The notes under the pieces are model-generated. The model did no database searches. It was not told the DNA's origin and saw nothing but the letters and a program-made list of their open reading frames with translations. A stretch of 64,000 nt of DNA from Mansonella perstans (lineage: Eukaryota > Nematoda > Chromadorea > Rhabditida > Onchocercidae), in NCBI GenBank assembly GCA_037074765.1, contig JBAMDO010000009.1, positions 1-64,000 of the forward strand, read 5' to 3'. How positions within the stretch are numbered: the first letter of the stretch is position 1; the number at the start of each line of letters is the position of its first letter. Positions 11,222-22,998 of the stretch are shown one piece after another. Made by a program: the position numbers and the translations under genes.

Positions 11222-12733
11222 CTGAAATTATTAAAATTAATCTGAATAAGAGTAGTGTTATCAATAATTCATTATAATTAATCATTTCTCGATATCACTA
11301 AAGAGTGAATATTTTTCAACAAATTCATTGCCATCAAATAAAGAATTACAATGAAATATATAAAGCGTATAATTTTTTGTAACTTGCAATTCTAATGCAA
11401 GGATTTCTCAGTTATAACAGCAATATATATATAGGTCAATGTTAACAAAATTACAGTAATGTCAACAATTAGATATTGTATAGCTATGATTCTTAACAAG
11501 ACATCATATGCCAGAAGACTTTTACTTAAAAATTTTTCAATAAAATAGCAATAAGATATACAATAAGATATGCGAAATGAAATTAAATCAAGTGAAGCTT
11601 GCTGAAATGCTTGAAAATTGATAAATTCATTGAAATTGAATTGTTGACAATCAAATCGGAATTGAAACTTTTAAAAAAGAAAAAACCGGTTACAATCCCA
11701 ATTAATGATGAAAATCGTTGAAATTCCAAAAATAATTCTAAACTTCTACGAAGACAATCAAATACCGTATCAGAATATCATTTCGAGACACAAACTACTC
11801 TTTACAGCCTAGTTAGTAATATGGAATTATTTTTGAATGATAGAATGAAATGATATTGAATAATTATTTTTATAGTAAAAAAAAATTAGATGAAATTGGA
11901 ACTTTTAAGAAAATCTAATTAGATTTTATGAAATTCATGAAAAAAAAAACATTCGATATTTCAATTCTGCTTACATTGCTATATCGTAGCTACGCTTCTA
12001 CAATGATCTGTTGACCATAGTTCTAAAAGATTTTCTCAATAAATTCAATTATAATTCAACAATTCTTTCCCTTTTTTTTTTTTTGTTTTTTATTTTCCTC
12101 ATCATATTTTTACAGCGTAAGAATTATCAAACGGTCAAAACTATTTTGCTATTGATCTAACTCCTTTACGGCATCCTCTTATTTCTTTTAACTCTCTCTC
12201 TATCGTCTCTAAATTTATTATAATTGTTTTCAAATTTTATTTATCTCTTTAGCTGAGATTCAGGATGAATTTTAGACCTAAGAAATGAATAGCTATTTTA
12301 CGTATTATTCATATGTTTTTGATATCTTTACACTATGCTAAAGCTTACATTTACTCCTTTTATCGATCAACTTGCATACAATCACTCATTATTACGATCA
12401 TTTTTTAAATAATTTCATTGAAAACGAATATTGCTGAAACTAACTATAACAAGCACTCCAATGCTTAATTGAAAATAATCAAGATTGAAAATAATGATAA
12501 AATCATTATCGCCTGATTCATGATAAAAATCATTGACGCTTGATTGAAGATAATGATAAAATATAGTAGTATTTGACTTTTATCAATAGTTTGGTATGAT
12601 TTTTAGTTTAAATTGATTTGTTATTTCTAATTTAAAATAGCTTTTTATAATATTATCCATATTTCGAACTTTTCTTAAAACAATCACAACTAGTTTGCTT
12701 TGGAAACATAGAAAGGATAAAGTTATTACTAAC
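11222..12733. other. Non-coding interval upstream of CHMP7
   Basis: AT-rich sequence with homopolymer runs (T-run near 12072-12085) and several short GATAATGATAAAAT-like repeats around 12475-12560. No gene is supported unless the candidate CHMP7 first exon is real, in which case this is its first intron. Confidence 0.5.
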
Positions 12734-12794
12734 CTATTGAACAATGGACGAAACTTTGGTTTGTATTGATCGTTAAATGTTATAATCATTAGCA
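12734..12794 (-). CDS. Candidate upstream first exon of CHMP7
   Basis: After TATGTTTTAG (a possible spliced-leader acceptor) come TGCTA and ATG at 12789, 18 codons beginning MIITFNDQYKPKFRPLF, then AAT AG|GTTAGT. Joined to the acceptor at 11221 the phase fits exactly (AG+G), and the frame stays open (LRFRLNV) into the ATG at 11199. CHMP7 would then have 447 residues, close to vertebrate length. The residues have no clear counterpart in human CHMP7, so this may be chance; the intron would be about 1.5 kb. Confidence 0.4.
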
Positions 12795-13069
12795 CTAAAA
12801 CATAAAACACCCTAAAATTTATAAATTCAAGGAAGACTGCCAAATTTCCCATAATAATTTCATTGTAAATAAAAATATAATATACGAATACTCTATTCCT
12901 TTCACTGATAATTTTACAGATCATTGATACGGCTGTGCATGGTTAGGTGAGTGCTTGCGTGAATACATTAAGTGATTTTACGGTTGTAGTTTGTATAAGA
13001 TTTGTGGCGCTTGATTTATTTATCTTTTTTTGAGCTCCAATTAAGTTTGCTTTAAATAATTATCAGAAA

Positions 13070-13895
13070 ATGGTTAAATCTAAATCAAAAAATGGTATGG
13101 CAAAAGTGAATGTTAATGAGATTCTTCGGATTGGTTCAATGATGGAGCGTACCAATATCCAGCAACGAAGTATGGTGTGTTATGTAATAATTGTTAAGTT
13201 ATTTAAAAGAAAGATAAATTGCGAGAAACTATTTAAAGTTTCAGTCGTGAATTATACTAGAAGCTACATATCAAAATTTGAATGTGGTCAAGTTTTTTAG
13301 GAAGCATTCGATTGGTTGGCGGAAAATCGTGATCAAATGGATAGTAATCCAAAAAATTTCGCAAATCATTTAATCACTGCAGTAGGAGAATTGGTAATGA
13401 GCAAGGAATTAGTAAAAGAGGTATGAAAGTTTTGTGAACTCCAAATTTCTATCAATCATGAAACTAACCAAAACGTTTGCTGCAAATCGAAAATGCGATT
13501 GTATAGTATCTATCATAACATAGCATTCTTTTAATTGTCTATTTTAATTATACTTTCTAAGTTCTCGATGCTACTGTCTTTCATCTGTGTAGTTCGATTT
13601 GTTTTAGTATTTCTCGATTAACAATATCTTAGCAAAATATGTGTACTGCCATTATTTGTCCAACAATCATCGTTTCAATTTTTCAGCATCCAAATTTTTG
13701 TTTCAATTTCGGAAACTGAAAGAATCAATTTAGGTCATAAAAAAATTGATAAAAGATGGCATTGTTACATCGAATGAGTATGAACGAAATTTTCGATGTT
13801 TTGAAGGTTCTTCCGATGAACAACTGCCAACAGTGATGCTTATTTCTTACATACTTAGAAAAAATTGTGCATTTTTTCGAGTTGGTACAATATAA
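13070..13895 (+). CDS. Unrecognised 128-residue protein, three exons
   Basis: Exons: 13070-13174, 13301-13420, 13734-13895 (TAA). ATG follows ATTATCAG by 3 bases, a good trans-splice start. All introns are GT-AG and phase 0. The predicted protein begins with a basic tail (MVKSKSKNGMAKV), then predicted helices (NVNEILRIGSMMERTN; EAFDWLAENRDQMDSN; HLITAVGELVMSKELVKEVI), and ends in a hydrophobic, Cys-containing segment. No signal peptide or known motif is seen. It is transcribed away from CHMP7, with about 280 bases between it and the candidate CHMP7 first exon, so a shared divergent promoter is possible. Family unknown to me; it may be nematode-specific. Confidence 0.6.
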
Positions 13896-15260
13896 CCATT
13901 TTAGCTAATAATTGCTCTAATCAGAGTTATTAGCATAGCTATCAAGCTATTGAGAAGAGTTGCATTAATAAAAATAATTATTCGACATGGTTTAGCCTCC
14001 AAATACAATTCTTTCTTTTCTTTTTAATCTTTTTGTTAAATATCAGATAATTTTGTCTGTTTTAAGGTGCATTATGAATGAACTAATTACTTTTATATCA
14101 ATTTTTCCTTCCATATTGCCAAACAGATATTTGCAATACCCTGCGATCAGTTTCTCATTCAGAACTAAAAAATTAAAGTCTGAAAAGGGATTGAACAGAA
14201 GAAAAACAGATAAAAGAGAGAAAAGAAAAATTAAGTGTTACTATTCTGCTGTTATTCAGTTAGCGATTAATATATTCAGTTTAATTGATTAAATTGAAAA
14301 ATAATTAATTGAAACTCTCGATGATGGTTTTATCAATAATTTAGTTATAGTTAAATGAATTGATTAAATTAAATTGATTGAACAGCAGATTTCTTGAACT
14401 GTTTCCTGGGGATTGATTTTGAGCTGCGGCTACCGGACATGCCGTCCATCAAATAATTTCTGATTAATATTACCTGTTAATTTATCTTACATTTTCCTTC
14501 TGTAGCAGCATTCGAAAATACGTCAGCTTTTTATTTGTTTTCTTCTGTTGTAGTAGGAGTTTGTACCATGCAAAGAATGAATTGTTCCTTTTAATCATCA
14601 AATTTTATTTTAGTACAATCAGTTATCAATTTCGCAAAATAAAGAAATTACATATCAGAGGTAAAATAAAAGTTTTTTTCCGAGCAGAAAAGAGAAAAAT
14701 ATAATCAGCGAGAGAAATTGTTACGTGTTATCGGGCAAATAAAGTTTATTGGCATCATTTCTCGTCTTTTTCTGCCGTACCAATCGTAACCCATTGAGTG
14801 GCTGAAAATTTTTCTAATCGTTTCCAATCATTCTTTTTGATTTCTTTTCATTTGCGTAATTTTTTTCTTTTGGATTAATAAAAATTACACTTAGATTAAG
14901 AATAATTACTGCAAATGGCATATTATTTAATGTAAAAATATTTAATGTGACATTGTATTTTTCATGCACTGACCAACTAATCTTTTGGTTTGCCGATATT
15001 TTGCAAAAAAAAAGCTAAATTTACTATGTTTGAAGAAAAAAGATGAAAGGGAGCGTTTAAGTAGTTATTTATTTCTTTATGAGGATGTTAATTTTATTTG
15101 TGTTTTTACATTAGTTTTCTCGAAATTGAAAAGACTTGCTTTGCTAGCTTATTACTTGTTGCTATAAAATTTCGTTCACCATTCTTGTTGTTGATTTGTA
15201 TTTATTAAATTTTGCAATGGTTTGATTTGTGTGAACATCCAGTTCCGTCACTGTTTTCGG
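13896..15260. other. Intergenic interval
   Basis: No gene is supported. Open frames at 14053-14292 and 14985-15167 are AT-rich, lack similarity and splice context, and look like chance. The 5' flank of the collagen gene lies at the right end. Confidence 0.5.
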
Positions 15261-17510
15261 ATGAGTGTATTGGCAACGCGGAAAGCAGCAGTGATAGCTA
15301 CAGCATGTTCAGCGATTTGTGTCTTAAGTGTTGCGGTCTTAATACCATTGACACATTTCCGTAGTCAGGAAGTAATATCATCTTTGCTTTCACAGGTTGA
15401 ATTATGCAAGGTGTGCATTATAAAGCGATGTTCGTTTCGATTAATTATCAATCAAACAATGATAAATCATGATTAGGTAATCTGTATAAGTGGAATGCAT
15501 CAGTCCAGCTTAAAAAGCATCTTTAAAGTCTGGGAATAAATTAAGATTAAATTTTAATTAGGAGTAAATTAGGAGCTTATGAGTAAATTTCAAGAAAAAA
15601 TTTGGAAAACTGTTCAAATCTCGATGGGGTACTTTATTAGGTATTGAGAAACACACAGATATTTGATATTTATGGTATGAGTGGTATTCATCTTGAACGA
15701 AAAAGAAATGAAATGTAAAAATAAAATAATGATGAATCAATGGTCGGAAAAGATGAGTGGTTGTGGAGGAATTTGAACAATATTTCTAGCAAAACACAAT
15801 AGTCCGAGATGACCCGTTATAGTGATAGATTTCTTGATGAAGAAGTAGAACTTTAAATTAAATAATTATTTTCATAAATTTTTTGCTAAGATTTTACAAA
15901 TATAAAGTGTTAGTTTCATTTTCTGTTCACAATAAACTTAAGGCTCAATCAAGAGATATTTGGAAGCAAATGGCTTCGGCTGGAAATGAAATTCGAAAAT
16001 CTCGTTCTTACGATCTCAATTTACCGTATGCTGGTAGTTTTCCAAACGATGCATGCTGCGCTTGTTCACAAGGATTGCCAGGAGTTCGAGGACCAACAGG
16101 AAAAGATGGCATACCAGGTAATTATCAGAAAATGTCAGTTTCTTAATTTATAGTAATATTAAAAAATGGATGTTTAATATTTGTATCAATATTAAACATT
16201 TTTAATTTTACTACCATCCCAAAATTTTAGATTTGAATGTTTTTTTGGTTAAAAAAACTTTGCACAAAGATGGATATTTCGATAAAGGATTTCTGATAAT
16301 TTAAATTAGGAGAAAGAAGTTAGATATTCAATGTTTGAATAATTGTTGAGCTCACAGGAAAAGAAGGTGAACCAGGTAGAGATGGAGCCAACGGTCGAAA
16401 CGGTGTATATCTTCCTGCACCTTCGCCAGGCGCTAATAATTGTCAGAAAGTCAGTTAATTTTCTTCATAATTATTCACAAGAAGTACAGTTCTTCTATTT
16501 GATTCCTTCAAATAGATTCATCATGAATAGTTTAATTAAGAAATTAAATAGCAATATATTTAAAGAAAGCCTTATGGTAATTTAAAAGTTTCATTGTTTT
16601 GACTTATTGACTATAATGAAACAAAATTTCAGTGTCCACCAGGTCCACCAGGACCACCTGGTTTTCCAGGGCCAAAGGGAAAACTTGGTGAACCTGGATC
16701 GCCCGGCAGGACAGGAAAAACTGGGGAGCCGAATCGACCCGGACCACCAGGACCACCAGGACTTCGCGGAGAACCAGGGCCTCCTGGACCGAAAGGACCA
16801 GAAGGTGATCGTGGTCGAGTATTAAATGGCGCACCACCTGGTCCAATGGGTCCACCGGGAAGTATTGGCCCGCGGGGAGCACCAGGTGGCAAAGGTAACA
16901 ATAAAAATGGGTCGTAATTTTATTTTGAGCATCTGTATGAATTCCTAAACATAATCCTTTTATGAATTTTTCTTAATCATCACTACTCTATCGAAATATA
17001 TTGGAACAAGATTTATGGCTTTTCTTTTAAAGCCAACTTTGCAGGACATGATGGAAAAGCGGGTCAGCCCGGGAATCAAGGTGTACGAGGTACAGTAGGT
17101 GAGAGAGGGCCTCCAGGAGATATTGGACTACCTGGTCCGCCAGGACTGCCAGGGGAACCTGGGTTTCCTGGTAGCTGCTCGCACTGTCCAGGTTTGCTTT
17201 CAATTATTGCAAAATATAAGTTTAGGATTTTGACATTTTGCAGCATGCTCTGTTTTCAGAACATTGGCTACCACTTGAGAGTCAAACTTTGTTTTTATTT
17301 ATTTTATTTTTTATTATTTCAAACTTTTTTTTAGGATCACTTCCACCACACAATCTGGTCATTTCTCCAAAAACATATGCACAAAAACCATCAATAGCAC
17401 CCGAGGAATCAAACATTCCATCTGAGGAAGAACTACAACCTGCTGAAAATTCTCATTCGAATTCGCTTCACGAACAAAATGATAATGAATATTTATGGAT
17501 TCTGAAATAA
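15261..17510 (+). CDS. Nematode cuticle collagen
   Basis: Exons: 15261-15410, 15943-16117, 16358-16449, 16633-16894, 17045-17191, 17335-17510; GT-AG introns, phases consistent, 333 residues. Residues about 5-32 form the hydrophobic N-terminal membrane or signal anchor typical of cuticle collagens. Next comes [16 protein letters not shown], with RKSR fitting the subtilisin-type processing site of this family. Gly-X-Y blocks follow, separated by Cys pairs ([26 protein letters not shown]), as in collagens that are cross-linked by disulfides. The Gly-X-Y part ends near residue 275 and is followed by an unusually long, acidic, Ser/Pro-rich non-collagen tail ending in EYLWILK. An in-frame ATG 13 codons upstream exists, but 15261 is preferred because it puts the anchor near the N-terminus. 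Secreted to the cuticle. The subfamily was not assigned. Confidence 0.93.
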
Positions 17511-17558
17511 TTCATAAATATATTTTATTTTTTAAATTTGTGAAAACAACAGTATAAC

Positions 17559-17711
17559 ATGGAATCCACTGATGAAGTATTAAATTCGTGCATGGTAATA
17601 TTTGCAACTAATCCTCGAATTCACAAGACACTTCGATCATTTCTTAAGGAATCTAGAACTGCTACAACGCCCCATGGAGCATATCATCCCCGATGGGCAC
17701 GTGCCGTGTGA
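17559..17711 (+). CDS. Putative 50-residue small protein just downstream of collagen
   Basis: A clean ORF of 50 codons starts MESTDEVLNSCMVIFATNP and ends TPHGAYHPRWARAV. ATG lies 6 bases after an acceptor-like ACAACAG and only 49 bases after the collagen stop, on the same strand. Codon use is less A/T-driven toward the end than in surrounding non-coding DNA (CCC CAT GGA GCA ... CCC CGA TGG). No signal peptide, membrane segment or known family was recognised. The tight spacing suggests an operon partner processed by trans-splicing. It could also be a chance frame in the collagen 3' UTR. Confidence 0.45.
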   Translation: MESTDEVLNSCMVIFATNPRIHKTLRSFLKESRTATTPHGAYHPRWARAV

Positions 17712-18011
17712 ACATGCTGCAAATTTTAAATCAAGTTGTAACTTAGTTAAAGTTTCACAGTTCAATTACTTTTAATTAAGAGCATTTTAGAAAACAAAAA
17801 TTCATGAATTAGAAGAACACAAAAAATGAATGAGGGAAAATAATTTGTAAAATTCGCATTATTTGTTGTAGAATTTTTTTGCCATGTAAAAAAATTTTGT
17901 TTCAGATATCTTTAAATATTTTAATAGAATTTGGGAATTAAAAATTAAACTAATATATTAATTGCTTACACTCGTAATGTTGACATTGCTGTATATAATA
18001 CATGTTGCTCA

Positions 18012-21000
18012 TTAAACGATAGCTACTCGAAAAGTTTTAATGATTGATGTCAGAAAGATTTTTAAGAAATTAAGCGCAAAATGCATAAACAGTTGGATGC
18101 AGAATTGACTCATTAGGAGGAATTGGAATGCCCTACCAATTCTATTCGTGGTACTTGTAGTACTAACTAGAAAAAACGGTAAGGATATAAGATTACCAAA
18201 CGTTGATGTTAGAGCGTTGCGGACACAGAAACCATTGATGCAATAGTAACCTACGGGACAGAGTGCTCCGGTTGAACAGGCTGAAATTTAAAAAAAAAAA
18301 AACAGAATTTTGATTCTATAAAAAACACAATAATATCAAATTCATTTTATTGACATTGTTCCTTTTTTAGTTTGTTTTACTGCAGTTTTGATATTCAAAA
18401 TTTAATAAAAATTTAAAAAAATTTAATTCAAGCTTGTTTTGGCTGAAAATGATTATAATTAATTTTTTCTGAAACTTTGTCTTTTTGGTATTTAACAAGC
18501 GACCAATGCGCATACATATAAGCAAAGGTTGATTTCGACTTCCCATTTGTGCAATATTGCTTGGCAAGCAAAAACCATTGACACATATTTGACCACTCGG
18601 ACAATGTTCCATTAGCCTGCATGGTTGCGTTCCTAAAATATCGTTGAATAAATTTATTAATTAAGATACTAAGTAAATTGCAATGATAATAATATCAATA
18701 ATTGATAAAGTAATAAAAATAATTTTAATGATAATAGAAAGATGACAACAATGATAATAGAACTTGAAAATGCCTTGTGCTCCTAATTAATTATTTATAA
18801 ACAATTTATGCATAAATAATTTTAAGTCTTGAATTCTTAAATAATTACTGAATATGATTTTACCAAGGTTATATGCTCCTGTCCCATAAAAACATCCACT
18901 ATGCGTACATGCTTGGCCACCATAGCAATTAACTCTGTTCGGACATACTACAACGGATATGCATAAATAGAGTAAATATTATTTCACATGCATGACGATA
19001 TTTATTATTATTTTAATAGCAACTTTACAATAGGAATTTGCAGCAACAGTTGTGATTTGAAAACAAATATCGCCATTTCTGTAATTCAAGACTAATTCTT
19101 TATTTTTGAAAACTGACTAATATAAAAAATCTATAAAAATAATTTTGCAGGAAACGCTTGGATAATTCTGCAGTTTCTGTTTTGGTCACTTTTTTTAGAG
19201 AACTCATACTTTAATTAGCACAAGTTACAAATGATTTGTCAAGGCATCAACAATTCCAGAATATGCAGTTCCTATTGAAATATAAAATTTTCACTAATGA
19301 TGAGCGCTGATAATTAAATCGAATATTAAGCTAATAGCGATTAAAACTTTTAGGAACTTAAAATTAGCTTAAAATTAGCCAGAAAGTCATTTTAAAAAAT
19401 TAATTTCCCCTTCAACTAACTATGATGGCATTGATTTTCCGATTATATAGCATCATGCATATTTTTCAAACTGCAGGATGAGGTTTTTTGGTTATTCACA
19501 ATGTACATGTTTTGATCAATATTAGCTATGCTTATTTTTTAGCAAAACAATCAGAAAGCAAACATCGTCCACTTCCAGTTGACACAAATCTTGGTTGAAC
19601 TGCAGACCACGGGTTTATGACTGAAGATGGGTTGATATTTCTCAAATAATTGTTCGGATTGATCAGAAAAGGATTGAAATTGTTTGGAATGGTAATTGTT
19701 GTAGTAAGAAGAGGTGTGCTACTCCAGCATACACCTTAATATATACGTTATCAACATTAACGTTAGCATATCAATATAGCAAAATGTAATTAAATTTCAA
19801 TGTACGATATAATCTTCCTTCATCCAATAAATTTCATGTTTGCTGCAGATATTCAACAATACAATGAAATTTCTCACAGTATATATACTATGCTGATTTT
19901 CTTCATTTTAGAATTTCTTAAACTGTTGTTTTTATATTTTCGAGTTATTTTGCTTTTCAAATTATTTTAAAAATTATCGGATCTTAAAATTGAAGTTTCA
20001 GAAATAAAAATGGAAAAAAAAATAGAACAAATTGGTAACATACCGTTCAAGCATTGTTGACCATATGGACAAGACATATAACGGCAAATATCCATTCCGT
20101 AACCGGTGAGAAAAGATAATGGCAAATTATTGCTGTTCACAGCTTGAGAATAACCAAGACTGGAAAATTAAACGATTAATTCAGGAATCGCTGTTTACGA
20201 TTAATATTAGGGGACTTTTATGCATCTGGTATTCGGCATTTCCTTCTCTGATTTTACTATTTACTAACAATTACGGTAAATGTTTTTCGGAAAAAGTTGC
20301 ACAAAGCGAATTAGAGGTCAGTAAGATTATTGAAATTGTTTTTGACATATATTTCACAAATAAATCCAGGAATACAAAATTCCGGTTTTTATATTCGAAG
20401 CAAATATGACCTTCAGCAGTATTATTCCGATATTATTTTTAATTTGTTTGGATTTTGTGAATGCATCATTATTCACAGTTTTACTTTTGCGTAAAACAAA
20501 ACAAAAAATTGTTCTAATCGATGCTTATGTTTATTAAGAGTTATCCCTGGAATTGAAACTGTGATGATTGATTTCAAATATCTAGTATTTTCTGTTGTAG
20601 CAAAAAATCGAACTTTTCCTCGCTCACTTGGAATCATCACTGGCTCTAGGATTCTGATAAATATTCTCAAGAATTCATTTTCAAAGCGTTTTTAATATTC
20701 TAGAAATTCATTATCTAATCCTTCAGCAAAAAGAATTATTTCGTCGGTTCTCGCTGTTTATTGGCAATAATTAATAATTTCTGGAACATTTCAATAATTT
20801 GTTCCAAATATTTCAAATGTTTTTGATCCAGAAAGTATGCCAACTTTGTACTGCAGCTTAAATCTTTATAATTTCTGGAAAGTTTTCAAGTAATTCTAAA
20901 TTATCGCCGAATAAAAAACTGCATTTAAGAAAAATGAACATGCTATCGTAATTTGCACTGTTAATCTGACAATCTGAGCAGGGCTCATTAAATTATTCCA

Positions 21001-21226
21001 AATCTAAATTTTATAGCACTACTTTAGACAAATTTTTATAGTACTTTAGACATCTTCAGTGCTAGTTGTATAGAAATGGTAATGTTGCAGTGTTCTGTTT
21101 AAGATTTAAAATTTAAAAAAAACTCAAGAAGAGATTAGAAAATAATTCTGTCCCTTATTCCTTTTTTTGATTTAAAAATTGTTACCTTAAAATGGCAAAA
21201 ACAAGGATGAGAAGCGGAAATAACAT
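18012..21226 (-). CDS. Secreted protein with four CPxGxxCxxGxC-type Cys modules
   Basis: Exons (minus): 21226-21186, 20159-20044, 19734-19564, 18947-18864, 18632-18516, 18280-18012. Phases fit throughout, giving about 265 residues. Residues 1-19 ([19 protein letters not shown]) are a strong signal peptide, split by the first intron. Cys modules: [71 protein letters not shown]. Module 1 is separated from the rest by an Asn/Thr/Pro-rich linker of about 50 residues. The pattern recalls the short Cys modules (EB or CC type) of secreted and surface nematode proteins; exact family not decided. The C-terminus is uncertain: the frame stays open after module 4 into a hydrophobic stretch, or GTAATC at 18194 is a donor that skips it. 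The donor of exon 3 (GTTTGC) is weak; reading through gives an early stop. Confidence 0.75.
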
Positions 21227-22998
21227 GTCGATAAAATGACACAGCTGGTTATGACGAGCATTACATGTAATGGTGGATAGATCTAGTACAGGTAATTATC
21301 CGAACAAACAGGTGAAAGTGACAGTGATCATGAACTAGTAGTAATCATGCATAGCTCATCTTTCCTCATCTAATCAAAGTGATCGTCAACTTTCATCCAT
21401 TGTTGCGTTGGCAAACATTCTCGCGAATTTTGAGTTATATGAAATGAATTTAATCTCGAAAGAATGCGACAAAAATTATGGAAATATTACAGTGTTTGTC
21501 AAAATACTAGAAATAATATTGTATTTTACTCTGTTGATAGATATTGAATTTTGAAAAAATATATAGAACAAAAACTTAGTTTCGAAAAAAGAAAGCATGA
21601 AATGAATTGTGAAGAAAATATCCAGAAAGACGGTGAATCCAAAGTTATTATTTTGTTCTAACCAATTAAGTTCTTGTTGAGTTCAATGAATAAAACTTCT
21701 GCGCAATTCAAGTTTTATTTTTATACCAATCCATGGTGGAGAACATTATTGATAGAAATTTTTTAGGCCTAAATTAGTGATGAATAGAGTTATAATTTGT
21801 TTGGGCATCGCTAAAGAAACTCGTCATTATAGAAGGATACTGCAAAGTAACCCATAAATTTGAACGATTACGAATTATTATAAAAACAATGGTGATATTA
21901 CTGATATTTTTTTGATTTAGCAAATTTTAAAAACATAATGGAATTCAATGCTATAATATGTCTATTATTTAAAACAAATGAAAAAGTAGAAGAACTTTCG
22001 AGTAGTATTCGTTGCTCTGTTTACTTAGTTACCGTTTCAAAAACAACATTAATATTAACGAAAATGTGGATTTAAGATTCTGTAATTATTTTCAAAAGTG
22101 AGCTAGAATTTAAGCATGTCAGTGAGTTTAATTGTTTTTAATTGACTTGCTTCAACACACTCATGAAAACTCCTTGAGTCCGTTTGTTTGAGTCCCGAAC
22201 TACTTTCATTGAAATGTCTGAACTATTAAAAGTAATTATTGTATTTCTATCCAAAATGTTGTTTATTTTTTTTATCAGTCCTATTTCGGTGCAAACATGA
22301 TTTGAATAATTGTACTTGATACTGCAACAAAGGAGCACAACAATAACAGAGTTTCATTTTATTTTTCAAATTTACAAGTTACATAAATTTCATAGAATAA
22401 CTTTAGGAGTTATTTAATAAAGGTTTTGTGTATATTGATGCAATGCTTTTTTTTTTTCAAATTTCAAATCGAAAGTGCAATTGCGGTTCTTTAAACTTAT
22501 TTGACAGGCAATTAAATTTTGCATTTAAATTTACAACAAAACAAGAAAAGCTCTTACAGATGACAACAACAGCAATGCAATCAATTCTGTAATTCTACCG
22601 TAAGACAAAATTAGACTTTAGAATAAAAAACAATAATAAGCAAATAGAAATATTCGAATATTTCAACGAATTGAATTTCAACAAATAAATTAACATAAAA
22701 TTGAATGGTGACAAATAAACACGCAAATGTATGACAGAATAAAAAAAACCAAAAGTCTTTTTTTCTTGAAAATTAATTACTCAACAGAAATTAAATTTCA
22801 ATGAAAGAACTAATCTTTAGAATGGGAAATTTGATAAGGCATATTTCGGCCAAAAAAATATAACATAATTAGTAATATCCAATACAAATACTTAAATACT
22901 AAATTTTCTAAGCAGTTTTCTTACTTGTCAGAATGAATTTAAATTTTATCATTTTGAATGACCAGAGAAAAGCTAAGCAGAAATAAGTTTTTTTTTGA
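21227..22998. other. Intergenic interval
   Basis: AT-rich, no supported gene. The minus-strand frame at 22138-22338 has no splice context or recognisable motif. Confidence 0.5.

Noticed and set aside
12583..12924. 113-residue hydrophobic minus frame as a separate membrane protein
   Set aside because: It contains an internal TTTTAG acceptor and a good GTTAGT donor; only the short part at 12734-12794 fits gene structure (candidate CHMP7 exon).
16604..16901. Three long open frames overlapping the collagen Gly-X-Y exon (two antisense, one in another plus frame)
   Set aside because: They arise from the repetitive GGN-CCN-CCN codons; the spliced collagen frame explains the sequence.
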